Positions 53,170-61,932 of a stretch of DNA of 64,000 nucleotides are shown here, piece after piece. Source of the stretch: Bdellovibrionales bacterium Ga0074139 (GTDB lineage Bacteria; Bdellovibrionota; Bdellovibrionia; Bdellovibrionales; Bdellovibrionaceae). The stretch is taken from contig LNEB01000012.1 of assembly GCA_001464795.1 (NCBI GenBank), positions 62,001 through 126,000 of the forward strand, written 5' to 3'. Every line of letters begins with the position of its first letter. The stretch's first letter is position 1. Below the pieces are notes generated by a model. It searched no databases. It was not told the DNA's origin and saw nothing but the letters and a program-made list of their open reading frames with translations. A program made the position numbers and the translations under genes.

Positions 53170-53895
53170 ATGATCAAAATCATTTTAAAACCCTTAGCCT
53201 TACTCACACTTCTTATAGGCTTCGATGCCTTTGCCTTTCAATACGACGAATCCATTCAGTCAGTTGGAAAAGTGTTTTCCAGCCAGAATGCAGAAGCTCC
53301 ATGTTCAGGCGTTTTGATTCACAGCCAAATCGTGCTCACCGCTTTGCACTGTATCGGTAACGAAACTGGATTTGCTACTAATATCTACTTTGAAGATGTG
53401 AATGGTTTTAAAACTAAAATAAAGAAATTTATTTATCCTGATCAGCCCAAAAGCATTAAAGAAATTTGGCAGGATTCAACCACTTTCACAAAGGATTTTG
53501 CTATCCTTATTCTTGAAAAACCAACTAGCACTGAGCCTGCAAAAATGAATCTTGATAATATCGAAATACAGATAACTACGAATTTAACATCATTTGGCTT
53601 CCCAAATTTAAGATTCAGTGAACCCTTACTGTTCTCTTCACAGTGCAGTCCACAACTGGATCATCCCGCTTCAAAGCAGCACTATTTAATAGTCCGGTGT
53701 GTGATCGCTCCTGGAATGTCAGGTGGAGGTGTGTTTTTACAAACTTCCGAGGGAAATACCTTGGTCGGCATCAATCAGTCTGGTGGCGGCTCAAGAAAAA
53801 AAGGAACCATGGGCGGAATTGTTAAAATTAGTGGCAATCCCCTATTTCAGAATATTTATAGCGAAGCTTTACGTGAAGTGACCGGGAAGTTTTAA
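53170..53895 (+). CDS. Exported trypsin-like serine protease
   Basis: 241 residues. The signal peptide is IKIILKPLALLTLLIGFDAFA. The catalytic triad is complete: His60 in LTALHC, Asp109 in KDFAIL and Ser184 in APGMSGGG. Cys at 45 and 61 may form the His-loop disulfide. It is the short V8/chymotrypsin type without extra domains. In a predator it could be released into prey or act in the periplasm; this is inference. The ATG has no clear ribosome-binding site. Confidence 0.9.
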   Translation: MIKIILKPLALLTLLIGFDAFAFQYDESIQSVGKVFSSQNAEAPCSGVLIHSQIVLTALHCIGNETGFATNIYFEDVNGFKTKIKKFIYPDQPKSIKEIWQDSTTFTKDFAILILEKPTSTEPAKMNLDNIEIQITTNLTSFGFPNLRFSEPLLFSSQCSPQLDHPASKQHYLIVRCVIAPGMSGGGVFLQTSEGNTLVGINQSGGGSRKKGTMGGIVKISGNPLFQNIYSEALREVTGKF

Positions 53896-53904
53896 CTTAT
53901 CCTA

Positions 53905-54459
53905 CTAACAATTGATCGTAAGCACACCAAACTTTGATCTCGGTTTGAAATGAATCACTGGCAGCTTGAAAGCTTTTCCATTGATAAAAATCTCTGGAGG
54001 AATGGCCTTAAATTCATGATCCGGCAGATTTTCTTCAAAAACTAAATGTAAAGCCTGAGCCTCGTCAACAATCGGAATCTTAATTGGTAAAGCCAATGGC
54101 AAAAACTTATAGCTAGAGGCTGTGATCTGCTTTACTGATGCACCGACAGTTTTTAACTGTTGCAGGTTATTTATCAGGGTTTTGCCTTCAAGACTGAGTG
54201 TAAAATGACTTTGCTGAAGTTCAATGGTCATGCCTTTCGGCACATAGATATCCAAGAATAATGCGTAGCCTTTTTTGGGTTTTCCAGAGGTGATAACAAA
54301 TTTAATTTCCTCATGGATAAATTGAATCGTGTCTTCACCATCTTTGCAGTAAGGCTTTGTTGGCTTCACGCCATCAGCACTTGGTTCGTACCATTTCATG
54401 TGACCACAGCCTACGACAAATAAGACAACTAAGAATATTGTGAGGAATGAATTTTTCAT
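53905..54459 (-). CDS. Probable lipoprotein of unknown function
   Basis: 184 residues. The signal KNSFLTIFLVVLFVVGC ends in a good lipobox with Cys18. The mature domain is beta-rich with three further Cys and a repeated hydrophobic pattern (YALFLDIYVPKGMTIELQ). It converges with the protease gene over ten bases and is divergent from the 54618 gene. No family recognised. Confidence 0.7.
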   Translation of the reverse strand: MKNSFLTIFLVVLFVVGCGHMKWYEPSADGVKPTKPYCKDGEDTIQFIHEEIKFVITSGKPKKGYALFLDIYVPKGMTIELQQSHFTLSLEGKTLINNLQQLKTVGASVKQITASSYKFLPLALPIKIPIVDEAQALHLVFEENLPDHEFKAIPPEIFINGKAFKLPVIHFKPRSKFGVLTINC

Positions 54460-54617
54460 ATTCTCTAATTTAAACTAGCTTTAACTAGCTTGCCACGCTG
54501 ACAATTATCGGCATCAAGTCAGATACTTTAACAAATCCTCGACTCGATTTGAAACACATTCATTTATAGCCTGGCACCTTCATAGCAAGACAACTACGAC
54601 AACAAAGGAAACTATTC

Positions 54618-54953
54618 ATGAAAAAACTAACTTTAAGCGGATTTCTTATTTTTTTAACAACTGCTTTAAGCTTGTCTGTATCAGCAGCCGAGCAGTCTGG
54701 TGATGAGTTATTGCAATCACTTAACTCGAAAAAAAGCCTCGTCATGAGTCAACTCAACAAATTGACCACTGAATCTTCTTTTAAAGATCGTTTTGAGGTC
54801 TACTCAAAATCCATGGACCTCAAGAATGAATACAAGAGCTTATGTGAACACAATCGGTTGCTATTTCCTAAATACGCAACACAGGCAACTGTTGAAGAGG
54901 CTTGCCTCGAGTATCTTAAAATGGTTCGCTTGACGACTTCCATGGAGCGATAA
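54618..54953 (+). CDS. Small exported helical protein
   Basis: 111 residues with AAAGGAAA before the ATG. The signal peptide is KKLTLSGFLIFLTTALSLSVSA. The mature part of about 88 residues is helical (SGDELLQSLNSKKSLVMSQL) and carries two Cys (KSLCEHN, EACLEY). It could be a small periplasmic or released protein. It ends five bases before the convergent membrane protein gene. Confidence 0.7.
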   Translation: MKKLTLSGFLIFLTTALSLSVSAAEQSGDELLQSLNSKKSLVMSQLNKLTTESSFKDRFEVYSKSMDLKNEYKSLCEHNRLLFPKYATQATVEEACLEYLKMVRLTTSMER

Positions 54954-54958
54954 GATCA

Positions 54959-56161
54959 TTAACTCAGAGCCTTTTTGATAGAATCAAAATTTTCATCAAA
55001 GCTTTTTTCGAAATAAGCTTCGTATAGCAAGACTTCATTTGATGAAAACAGGGATTGAATCAATTGCCCTCGTGATTGTGACCGGTGCTCTGGCTTTAGG
55101 CGAAGTATAATTTTATAGACTTTATAGCCTGGGCCCCGGGTTGAGCGTGAATGGCGAACCACCTTTTCAGGAACTTGATAATGAAACCGCGGCACAGTCC
55201 ATTTTTTAAGTAATGGCCAGGGAATGAAAATCTTTTGTTCAAAGTGAATTGTCTGTGAATCAATCTTAAAAACTTTGTAAGCCCAGTTCAAATTGAGCCC
55301 AACCGAAAGAAACAACAAGCCAATGCACAGAAAAAATAACATTCCAATGATCAATCCCACAGCACTGCCATATTGTTCGCTTTCAAATGACTGCAAAATG
55401 AACTTACAAATACCCAGACTGACACTTATAAAAATGAATCCAAAGATCACAAAAATCAGCCCCCAGCCCTTTGCACCTTTCACAGTGATCGTCATTGGAA
55501 GAATGTTCTGATCAGGCTTTACGTGAGCCTCTTGGTCATCGATCAAAGAGCCCACATCATTATTAAAGAATCGGCGCCATTGTATAAACACCAATACTAT
55601 TAAACAGCTACTTATGAAGGCTTGATAAGCCAGTGGGTCAAAGCCAATTTTAGAATCACTTGATAATAATAGGACACCAATACTTCCCATCAAAAGCAAA
55701 AAAGGATCTGCCAAATAAGTTAGTAAGGATAATTTTTGTGAGTTTTTGGAATTCAAAAGATAAACTTTAGAAGCCAAATAAAGCCAATAAACGCTTGGCA
55801 AAAAGCCAAACTTTTCAAAAAACAAGCTAATTTCAAAATGATTAATAAATCCATTGGGCCCAAAAAAATCCAAAGGCTCCATTTTAACAAAAACACTTAG
55901 CAAAGCACCGATAACAAAGTGACCCAAGGAGATTGGAATGAGAAGAAATAAATATCGAAAGACAGTCTTGTAGTCTTTGGAAGACTTCTGAAAGAAAACC
56001 GCGACTGCAAAGCCAATGATGATAAGCAAAGAGCTGAAATAATTGATAAACCAAACAAACCAGACCCACTTTTGAAAAGGTGCCTGAGTATTAATTTGAG
56101 AATTGATCAAAAGCAAAAGAGCGACAATAGGGATTAATACTAATACATCTGACTTTTTCAT
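54959..56161 (-). CDS. Polytopic membrane protein of unknown function
   Basis: 400 residues with about seven or eight membrane segments, of which the last two are near 233-255 and 265-290 (VGLIIGMLFFLCIGLLFLSVG). The C-terminal 100 residues form a cytoplasmic domain (KIDSQTIHFEQKIFIPWPLL, KVYKIILRLKPEHRSQSRGQ). Nothing in it is diagnostic. It is separate from its neighbours by 5 bases (convergent) and 39 bases. Confidence 0.65.
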   Translation of the reverse strand: MKKSDVLVLIPIVALLLLINSQINTQAPFQKWVWFVWFINYFSSLLIIIGFAVAVFFQKSSKDYKTVFRYLFLLIPISLGHFVIGALLSVFVKMEPLDFFGPNGFINHFEISLFFEKFGFLPSVYWLYLASKVYLLNSKNSQKLSLLTYLADPFLLLMGSIGVLLLSSDSKIGFDPLAYQAFISSCLIVLVFIQWRRFFNNDVGSLIDDQEAHVKPDQNILPMTITVKGAKGWGLIFVIFGFIFISVSLGICKFILQSFESEQYGSAVGLIIGMLFFLCIGLLFLSVGLNLNWAYKVFKIDSQTIHFEQKIFIPWPLLKKWTVPRFHYQVPEKVVRHSRSTRGPGYKVYKIILRLKPEHRSQSRGQLIQSLFSSNEVLLYEAYFEKSFDENFDSIKKALS

Positions 56162-56200
56162 TAGGTCTTATTCTATAAAAGAACCTGATAGAGTCATCTT

Positions 56201-56653
56201 TTAATTGATCATCTGACAATTCAATTGAACTTCCTGGGACTCAAGTTCAGGCGCATCTTCTGAATCTTTATAGGTGCTCCATTTTGCTTTGAATGAATTC
56301 TTAATCTCTTCCCGTGAGTCTATGGCACCGAAGCCAACAGAGCCACCTTCCAAGCCTTGTCTACGAAACTCAAACTCTTCCTTGTCCATTAATGTAATCA
56401 TCAAAGCATTGTACCCAGGCCTTGGGTCCTTTCGCCATGAGATATTCGCATTCAAAGTTCCTGATTTTGCACCAAATGCGTAATCGACAAGCGCCCAGTA
56501 GTTTTTCCACCCATTCGCTGAGCTCTCAAACTTAAGCTGCCTGTGTACACTCATGGTCAACTGATCATTTTGACAGACTATCATGTAAGGGCGCTTAGCT
56601 GATGCAAAGATTGAAGTTAACAAAATTAATAGAATCACAGTTTTATTGTTCAT
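56201..56653 (-). CDS. Small exported protein of unknown function
   Basis: 150 residues. The signal peptide is NNKTVILLILLTSIFASA. Two Cys at the ends of the mature protein (MIVCQND and QLNCQMIN) may close a beta-rich domain that contains GTLNANISWRKDPRPGYNAL (about 65-84) and RRQGLEGGSVGFGAIDSREE (about 96-115). It lies 39 bases downstream of no gene on the same strand, so it is probably a single unit. Confidence 0.65.
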   Translation of the reverse strand: MNNKTVILLILLTSIFASAKRPYMIVCQNDQLTMSVHRQLKFESSANGWKNYWALVDYAFGAKSGTLNANISWRKDPRPGYNALMITLMDKEEFEFRRQGLEGGSVGFGAIDSREEIKNSFKAKWSTYKDSEDAPELESQEVQLNCQMIN

Positions 56654-56855
56654 TCTGATGGCTCCTGAAGGATTTTTTTAAAGAGATCATTAATCGCAAA
56701 TTACTAACGCCAGCAACTTGTAATTGGTTTATCATAATGTTTCCCTTTGAAAGTTTATGCAGCAAAGTAACATAGGATTGTAAAACTATTTAATTTTAAG
56801 ATTCTGGAGATACAAGCTTCAAAAGATGTCTAACAGTTAAACAGTGCTTACCCTA

Positions 56856-57173
56856 TCAACCATAAAAATTTCGAATAGCTGCAGCTAAAAACAATGTACA
56901 TGCAGCTAGTATCTGAAAACTTAACAAAATCATATTCTGAGTGAAATTAAGACTTTCTTTGCGTGAAAAATATTTTTTGGCAATTAAGCTGAATATTAAC
57001 ACTAAATTAATAGCTGCTATCCCGATTGAGGTGTAAATGCTGGCAGCATTTATATATTTGTACAGATTCCAAGGAATGGCAAAAACCACAAAAATAAAAA
57101 CGCTGATAAAAATAAATGAAATAAGTGAATAGAACCTAAAAAAGTTATTCATCTGAAATAAGTTACAGCACAT
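56856..57173 (-). CDS. Small three-span membrane protein, partner of the DUF1402-like gene
   Basis: 105 residues if it starts at 57173 (ATGA overlap with the upstream stop) or 98 from 57152 (MNNFFRF). Three hydrophobic segments are visible (about 14-33, 42-63 and 78-100). No family is recognised. Overlap with the exported lysozyme-fold-like gene suggests that the two work together. Confidence 0.6.
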   Translation of the reverse strand: MCCNLFQMNNFFRFYSLISFIFISVFIFVVFAIPWNLYKYINAASIYTSIGIAAINLVLIFSLIAKKYFSRKESLNFTQNMILLSFQILAACTLFLAAAIRNFYG

Positions 57174-58156
57174 CAGTCTACAAAAGAATCAATTAATTCT
57201 AAATTCATCTGGACGAAGTGACCCATATAATTATTTACAGGCTGAGCCGAATGGTCAGTGGCAAGTTTTTTCCTAAGTATTGCTGCTCGTTTAACTTCGG
57301 ATCCAACATTATAAAGTGTTGTCGTCAAATCAGGTCGTGAGCTTAGATCAAATCCTGCGATATGCTTATAAACTTCAATAACGACTACCGCACTTGCTGC
57401 TATAGCGTGTAAAATCTTTGTATCATCTAGAATGACTGAAAAAGCACCACTGACATCATGCCCGCTAGAGGGTCCAAATCCTGATATTTTATGCAGTAAA
57501 TCTGTCATCATCAGAGCTCTGATGGGACTGAGCTGCCCTAATCCAAAACTCTGAACAAGTGGATCCCTTAGATCAACAGCACCTAGTATCATAATTGTTT
57601 CGCCTTGAGACTCAACGACACAGTTCCACTGAAGATATTCGTTTGCAAGCTGAAGGCATTTGCCATTAACTGTATTTTTTAGCAAATTTTCTGCACGGCC
57701 ATTATACTTTGCTGCTTGAAGGATGCTTGCTACTGTATCTTGAGCCTTTCTTTCAATGGAGGCTGGATTAAACACTCCTTCACCAAGAATGGGCCCTATG
57801 ATGTGTTTGTAATTGATGCCGTATAATTTAGCGACGGATTGAGCACGCAATAAAATTCCCTGTTTTCTAAGTTTATCTAAAACCACTGTCGCAGCGTTTT
57901 TAGCCGTTATGTAAACTTGTTTTTTATTAGCTGTTTTAGAAATATCCCAGTAATAGCTCATCCTCGAAAACGTACGCTTTGGAATTTCAGGTAAATCCAA
58001 TTGAATCTGCTTTGGTGGGACCCAAGTTTTTGTTGATAGCATTTGGAATTGGGGATGACCTTGGATAAGATCTATAGCTAAACTTGAAGCTTCAGAGGCA
58101 AGTGAATTAAAACAAAAAATTGCAATGAACCCAATAATAATTGTTTTAGATAGCAA
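57173..58156 (-). CDS. Exported lysozyme-fold-like protein resembling DUF1402
   Basis: 327 residues from a TTG with AGGTG four bases upstream; this start is needed for the signal peptide (LSKTIIIGFIAIFCFNSLA). Residues about 115-300 fit the DUF1402 type: GPILGEGVFNPASIERKA (121-138, Glu126 at the expected catalytic place), SFGLGQLSPIRALMMTDLL (203-221), AGFDLSSRP (267-275) and LYNVGSE (281-287). DUF1402 and lytic transglycosylases share this spacing of Glu, G-L-x-Q and L-Y-N-x-G. It would act on peptidoglycan in the periplasm or in prey. It is coupled to a three-span membrane protein. Confidence 0.6.
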   Translation of the reverse strand: MLSKTIIIGFIAIFCFNSLASEASSLAIDLIQGHPQFQMLSTKTWVPPKQIQLDLPEIPKRTFSRMSYYWDISKTANKKQVYITAKNAATVVLDKLRKQGILLRAQSVAKLYGINYKHIIGPILGEGVFNPASIERKAQDTVASILQAAKYNGRAENLLKNTVNGKCLQLANEYLQWNCVVESQGETIMILGAVDLRDPLVQSFGLGQLSPIRALMMTDLLHKISGFGPSSGHDVSGAFSVILDDTKILHAIAASAVVVIEVYKHIAGFDLSSRPDLTTTLYNVGSEVKRAAILRKKLATDHSAQPVNNYMGHFVQMNLELIDSFVD

Positions 58157-58304
58157 AATACACCTCGAAAGCTGGCTGATATCATAGCAACTCTATGTTG
58201 ATTTTTCCTGTGTCGTCTTTTAGCCAGAGTGACGTTTTAGGCCTAATTAAAAAACTAATTCTTAAACCCTTCCCTAAAATGTCACTTTGTCTAAAACTCT
58301 ACAG

Positions 58305-58385
58305 ATGGCTGATTTACGTAAAATTGGAGCAGCGGACTTGAACTCACCTGTCACAGTTTATATGGATAATTTCGAGGTTGAGTAG
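58305..58385 (+). CDS. Possible 26-residue upstream open reading frame
   Basis: ATG to TAG encoding MADLRKIGAADLNSPVTVYM followed by six residues, ending five bases before the GTG of the next gene. It has no ribosome-binding site. It could be a leader peptide that couples translation, or chance. Confidence 0.25.
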   Translation: MADLRKIGAADLNSPVTVYMDNFEVE

Positions 58386-58389
58386 TTCT

Positions 58390-58875
58390 GTGAAAAAAAT
58401 CTTAGCTATTTTTCTTATTGCTGTTGCAACGAATGCAAAAGTTAAAACTATCAATACTGAATCTTTTGAGGAGATCCAAAAATCCTATTTGTCCCAGCGT
58501 GAAAGTTACTTCACATCCCTAACAAGTTTAACAATCAAATCCTTGGATAAAAAGGACTGTGACTCTGCTAAAAAGTACTCCCTTGAATCATTTAAAATTG
58601 CCGAAATTGTAAAAGACGAATGGAAGACTGGTGGTTGGAACTACGGGAACGCCATCTTCATAGGCAATATGGCTTTAGGATATTGCAGCCTACTAGAAAA
58701 TGATTTAGAGCAAGCGATAGCTTACTTAAAAAAAGGTGAAAAACAGCCGGTTATCAATTTCTTAAACCAGTGTCTTAAATTTTGGAAAAGTGATTATTCC
58801 AGCAAATATGTCAAAAGTTGGATCAAAAGTATTGAAGCTGGTCAAAACCCTGATTTTTCCCAGCACATTGAGTAA
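58390..58875 (+). CDS. Exported TPR-like small protein
   Basis: 161 residues from a GTG; a TTG at 58378 would be immediately after GAGG and is less likely. The signal peptide is KKILAIFLIAVATNA. The helical pattern (DSAKKYSLESFKIAEIVK; NMALGYCSLLENDLEQAIAY; LKKGEK) is like one or two TPR repeats. It ends exactly where the convergent gene ends, with adjacent stops. Function unknown. Confidence 0.65.
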   Translation: MKKILAIFLIAVATNAKVKTINTESFEEIQKSYLSQRESYFTSLTSLTIKSLDKKDCDSAKKYSLESFKIAEIVKDEWKTGGWNYGNAIFIGNMALGYCSLLENDLEQAIAYLKKGEKQPVINFLNQCLKFWKSDYSSKYVKSWIKSIEAGQNPDFSQHIE

Positions 58876-59421
58876 TTAATACTTTTTTTCCCAGCAGTAA
58901 CCGTAAGTGAAGGGTAGTTTTTTGTAGATCACATAGTCCTTAGAAACACGAAACGCAGACTTTTCCCCAATCGTAGTCGTAGAACCACCACTGCAATAGG
59001 AAGATCCATCTGCAGAATCGTTGCACGCAGGCTCGAAGTGTTCATATTCATATTCAGTTGTAAGTTCGGATGAAGTTAAATGACTTTTGTAATTTAAAAA
59101 AAACTTTTCACGGTCAATATCTGCACCCATAAAGCCAAGACCTTTAATCACTTGATCTGGAAACTCGGGTCCCCCACCACTGATGGTGAAAGAAACGATC
59201 ACAAGTCGTTCAAGAAGACTTTGATTAGGATGATAGCTTGTGAACTCGGCACATTGATCAAGCTTTGCTGCAAGAGCTAATAAATTGGCTTCCGAACTTG
59301 GAGCTTTAGCTTGCTGATACATCATTTTGATTTTTTCATATCTTGATGTGGTCTCTGAAGCCTGTGCCGAGAGTGCAGAAAATAGAACCGAGAATCCGAG
59401 TATTAAAAAAAAATTGTTCAT
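58876..59421 (-). CDS. Exported Cys-containing protein of unknown function
   Basis: 181 residues. The signal peptide is NNFFLILGFSVLFSALSAQA. The mature part begins with helices (RYEKIKMMYQQAKAPSSE) and ends with a Cys-rich tail (EPACNDSADGSSYCSGGSTT; YGYCWEKKY). The start has no clear ribosome-binding site. It converges with the 58390 gene without a gap. Not recognised. Confidence 0.65.
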   Translation of the reverse strand: MNNFFLILGFSVLFSALSAQASETTSRYEKIKMMYQQAKAPSSEANLLALAAKLDQCAEFTSYHPNQSLLERLVIVSFTISGGGPEFPDQVIKGLGFMGADIDREKFFLNYKSHLTSSELTTEYEYEHFEPACNDSADGSSYCSGGSTTTIGEKSAFRVSKDYVIYKKLPFTYGYCWEKKY

Positions 59422-59599
59422 TGGTTAACCCCCGTTGGTGTCATTTTGTTATGCACGCGATAGAAAGCAATTCACGTTCCAAGCAAATGGCTTTTTGTTT
59501 GCACCACACGGGGCGTTATTGGAATGTAAATTTTGTTGATCACGTCTTCGGATTGATGATTGCATTGTAATGACTTAAATCCCTACAAGGAGAAACATT

Positions 59600-60232
59600 A
59601 TGTTTCGCAAATTGGCTCAGGTTCTTGCCATTCTTTTCATCAGCCTTACCTCTTTTGCTCAAAACTTTCCTGAGTTCATCGGTCAATATCAATTCAGCCC
59701 TGAAAATTTACAGCTCGTGCAACTTCAACATCGCTTAATAATTTTACGTCGCAGCCCCGAATCCATCTCTTATATCAATCAATTGCAGTCCACTGGTTAC
59801 ACCTGTCAACCTAAAGCTCAATTACAATATCAATGCATTCGTTTTGAAAAACAGTTTTCAAATGACTTAGCTATTCGCGATCAATTGATTAAAAAGTTTC
59901 AGGGTACAAAAATAGAATTTACAACACCTCAGTCACCTTATCAGCAGATCAGCAGTTCGAGCTCACTTCAAGAGTACCTTCGTTTACAAAACTCTCAGTT
60001 CCTCAATAAGAACTACAACCGAGTCAGATTATTGATTTTACCAACTGTCACAAAAATTGAGCTTAAGAACAATCAGTCCGCAGATACCGAGTACTTGATT
60101 TACCAAGACGAGAAGACTTTAATTCGCATGCAAAGAGTTGTGCAAGCCTATCGACCTCAGCTTAATTTTATTTTAAATGAAGACCGATTGTTAATTTATG
60201 ATTTGGTCTGGCAACAGAGCCTGTTTTTTTAA
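59600..60232 (+). CDS. Exported protein of unknown function
   Basis: 210 residues with AAGGAG at 59587-59592. The signal peptide is FRKLAQVLAILFISLTSFA. The mature part is rich in Gln/Leu/Ile (NLQLVQLQHRLIILRRSPES), has two Cys (YTCQPKA, YQCIRF) that may pair, and a Ser stretch. No domain recognised. It converges with the DUF1552 gene and shares a weak hairpin (60219-60254) with it. Confidence 0.7.
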   Translation: MFRKLAQVLAILFISLTSFAQNFPEFIGQYQFSPENLQLVQLQHRLIILRRSPESISYINQLQSTGYTCQPKAQLQYQCIRFEKQFSNDLAIRDQLIKKFQGTKIEFTTPQSPYQQISSSSSLQEYLRLQNSQFLNKNYNRVRLLILPTVTKIELKNNQSADTEYLIYQDEKTLIRMQRVVQAYRPQLNFILNEDRLLIYDLVWQQSLFF

Positions 60233-60254
60233 TTCATTGTATCACTAAACAGGC
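60219..60254. terminator. Weak shared hairpin over two convergent gene ends
   Basis: GCCTGTTT and AAACAGGC, eight base pairs with a 20-base loop, cover both stop codons. T-rich loop on the + strand. Termination function is uncertain. Confidence 0.35.
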
Positions 60255-61909
60255 ATAACAAGTTTGTTTCGGTACAACCGATTATCAAAGCCTATTACTC
60301 TTCTTAAAGCCTCACCTGTTAAGTAATCACTTCTTGTAATGTCGTAGGCCACTGGATATCCCCAGCCCCCAATGTCAGTTGTAATTCCATTATTCATAGG
60401 ACCTAGATTTGTACGGTTTAAAAACTGACCTTTGTTGCCATAACTCTCGTAGTCTGAAGGCTGAAGCCCCATGGCTTGAAGAATGTTCAAAAGAAATCGA
60501 TTGTAGTGAACACCCTTATAATTGTTGCAGAACTGTGGGCTGTTGGGATCACGGTTTGTCGCTTCATCGTGATCACTTACACCAAGTGATCGATCGGAAT
60601 AATCGATGTAATTTCCACTGGTGAAAGCTCCACCTGCATTTCCAAATGTGATCACCGGTAAAGAATTAGGAGAATGGGTTTGCCCCGCTTCCGTAGACAT
60701 AAACAAAAGACTATTATGTAAATAGGTTTGACCATTACTTGGATCAATGGCACCAGCTAAATTTTGTACCAAAGGTGCGACCAAGTTCTGTGCAAACTGG
60801 GCTTGTCTACGGCCCACTCTTTGCCAATTTAAGGATCCGTTAATGGATGCAAAGGGAGAATGAGTCTCATCGTGATCAAAAGGCACACCTTCCAGAGGAG
60901 CGCGGCCCGCAGCTTCAGGTTGTGCGAACTCTCCGCCTAAAGTGAATGTTCTGAAAACATCACACATCATTCCAGCTGTAATCATATCAGCCCATGCTTT
61001 ACCAGCGGGTGCATCTAAAGTAGCATATGTGATTTGATTTCCTGTTCGAATCAAACTTCGATGAGAACAAGCACTTGTTGTTGCCACTGCTAATCCACGT
61101 TGAACATCACTGATTTTATCAAACACATCATCAAGAGATTGCCTGTCACTTCGACTGATGTTTCGGCTGTTTCTAACACGGTTGTAGTCTTCTAAAACTC
61201 GACTCAAGAGATCACGTCTAGGATTAACAGGTGTGGACTGACCGGACTCAGGAAAAGTTCCTTCATTAAAAAGCTCAGCATAAAGTTCACTCAGTGTATA
61301 ACCGATTGAATTTGTCCTAGTAGAAGAATTGGGAGCCACAGAGTGGGACCAATGCTCGGTATGTCCGTCAGCTCCGGCAAATATTAATGCAAGACCACCA
61401 GGATTAAAATTTCGATTATTATTAATCACGTGATCAATGGTAGGAAGGTACTGCAAACTGCCGCGCATTTCTGCATTAAGGGCCGTAAAGCCACCAAGTG
61501 CTCTTGAACAATCGTGACCTCTGAAATCAGCCATATCAAGACCACGGATAATATTCATATAAGATAAATTTGCACTAAATCGATTTCCATAAAGTAACGC
61601 CAAGTTAGAAGAATTTGTCGGCGCAAATTCTCTGAGGGGTTGCCAGCGGACAGGAGTCATTCCATTTCCGGGAGTGATCACTCGGTTAGGTTGCACGAGA
61701 TTGGAAATGCTGCCAGACGTATTGGGAAGCCATACCGAATTATGACCGTAGTCATAAGTTGTCAGCAATGAAACAAAGCGTTTGATGGTATTAGGCGTGG
61801 TTTGTGACCACGCACTTTTAGGTAACAAAGAAGTTAAAAATGGCATGGCCATTAGCATATTGCCTGAACCTTGAAGAAACATCCGACGAGTCATTTTGTT
61901 ATATTTCAT
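60245..61909 (-). CDS. Tat-exported DUF1552 family protein
   Basis: 554 residues with AAGGAAAA before the ATG. The Tat-like signal TRRMFLQGSGNML (twin Arg 8-9) leads into the DUF1552 layout, with FAGADGHTEHWSHS in the first half, and VPFDHDETHSPFAS at about 340-353, where HDETHS stands at the place of the family HxxSHH motif. The C-terminal part has TEAGQTHSPNSLPVITFGNA (about 401-420) and a large Asn/Gly/Ser-rich region. Family members accompany DUF1592/1588 proteins, particularly in planctomycetes and deltaproteobacteria; their activity is unknown. It is 23 bases downstream of such a gene. Confidence 0.85.
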   Translation of the reverse strand: MKYNKMTRRMFLQGSGNMLMAMPFLTSLLPKSAWSQTTPNTIKRFVSLLTTYDYGHNSVWLPNTSGSISNLVQPNRVITPGNGMTPVRWQPLREFAPTNSSNLALLYGNRFSANLSYMNIIRGLDMADFRGHDCSRALGGFTALNAEMRGSLQYLPTIDHVINNNRNFNPGGLALIFAGADGHTEHWSHSVAPNSSTRTNSIGYTLSELYAELFNEGTFPESGQSTPVNPRRDLLSRVLEDYNRVRNSRNISRSDRQSLDDVFDKISDVQRGLAVATTSACSHRSLIRTGNQITYATLDAPAGKAWADMITAGMMCDVFRTFTLGGEFAQPEAAGRAPLEGVPFDHDETHSPFASINGSLNWQRVGRRQAQFAQNLVAPLVQNLAGAIDPSNGQTYLHNSLLFMSTEAGQTHSPNSLPVITFGNAGGAFTSGNYIDYSDRSLGVSDHDEATNRDPNSPQFCNNYKGVHYNRFLLNILQAMGLQPSDYESYGNKGQFLNRTNLGPMNNGITTDIGGWGYPVAYDITRSDYLTGEALRRVIGFDNRLYRNKLVMPV

Positions 61910-61932
61910 AATTTCGTTTTCCTTCGCAGTGT

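Noticed and set aside
41902-60232. Genomic island with integrase or insertion sequences
   Set aside because: No integrase, transposase or flanking repeat was recognised; only position and gene content suggest an accessory block.
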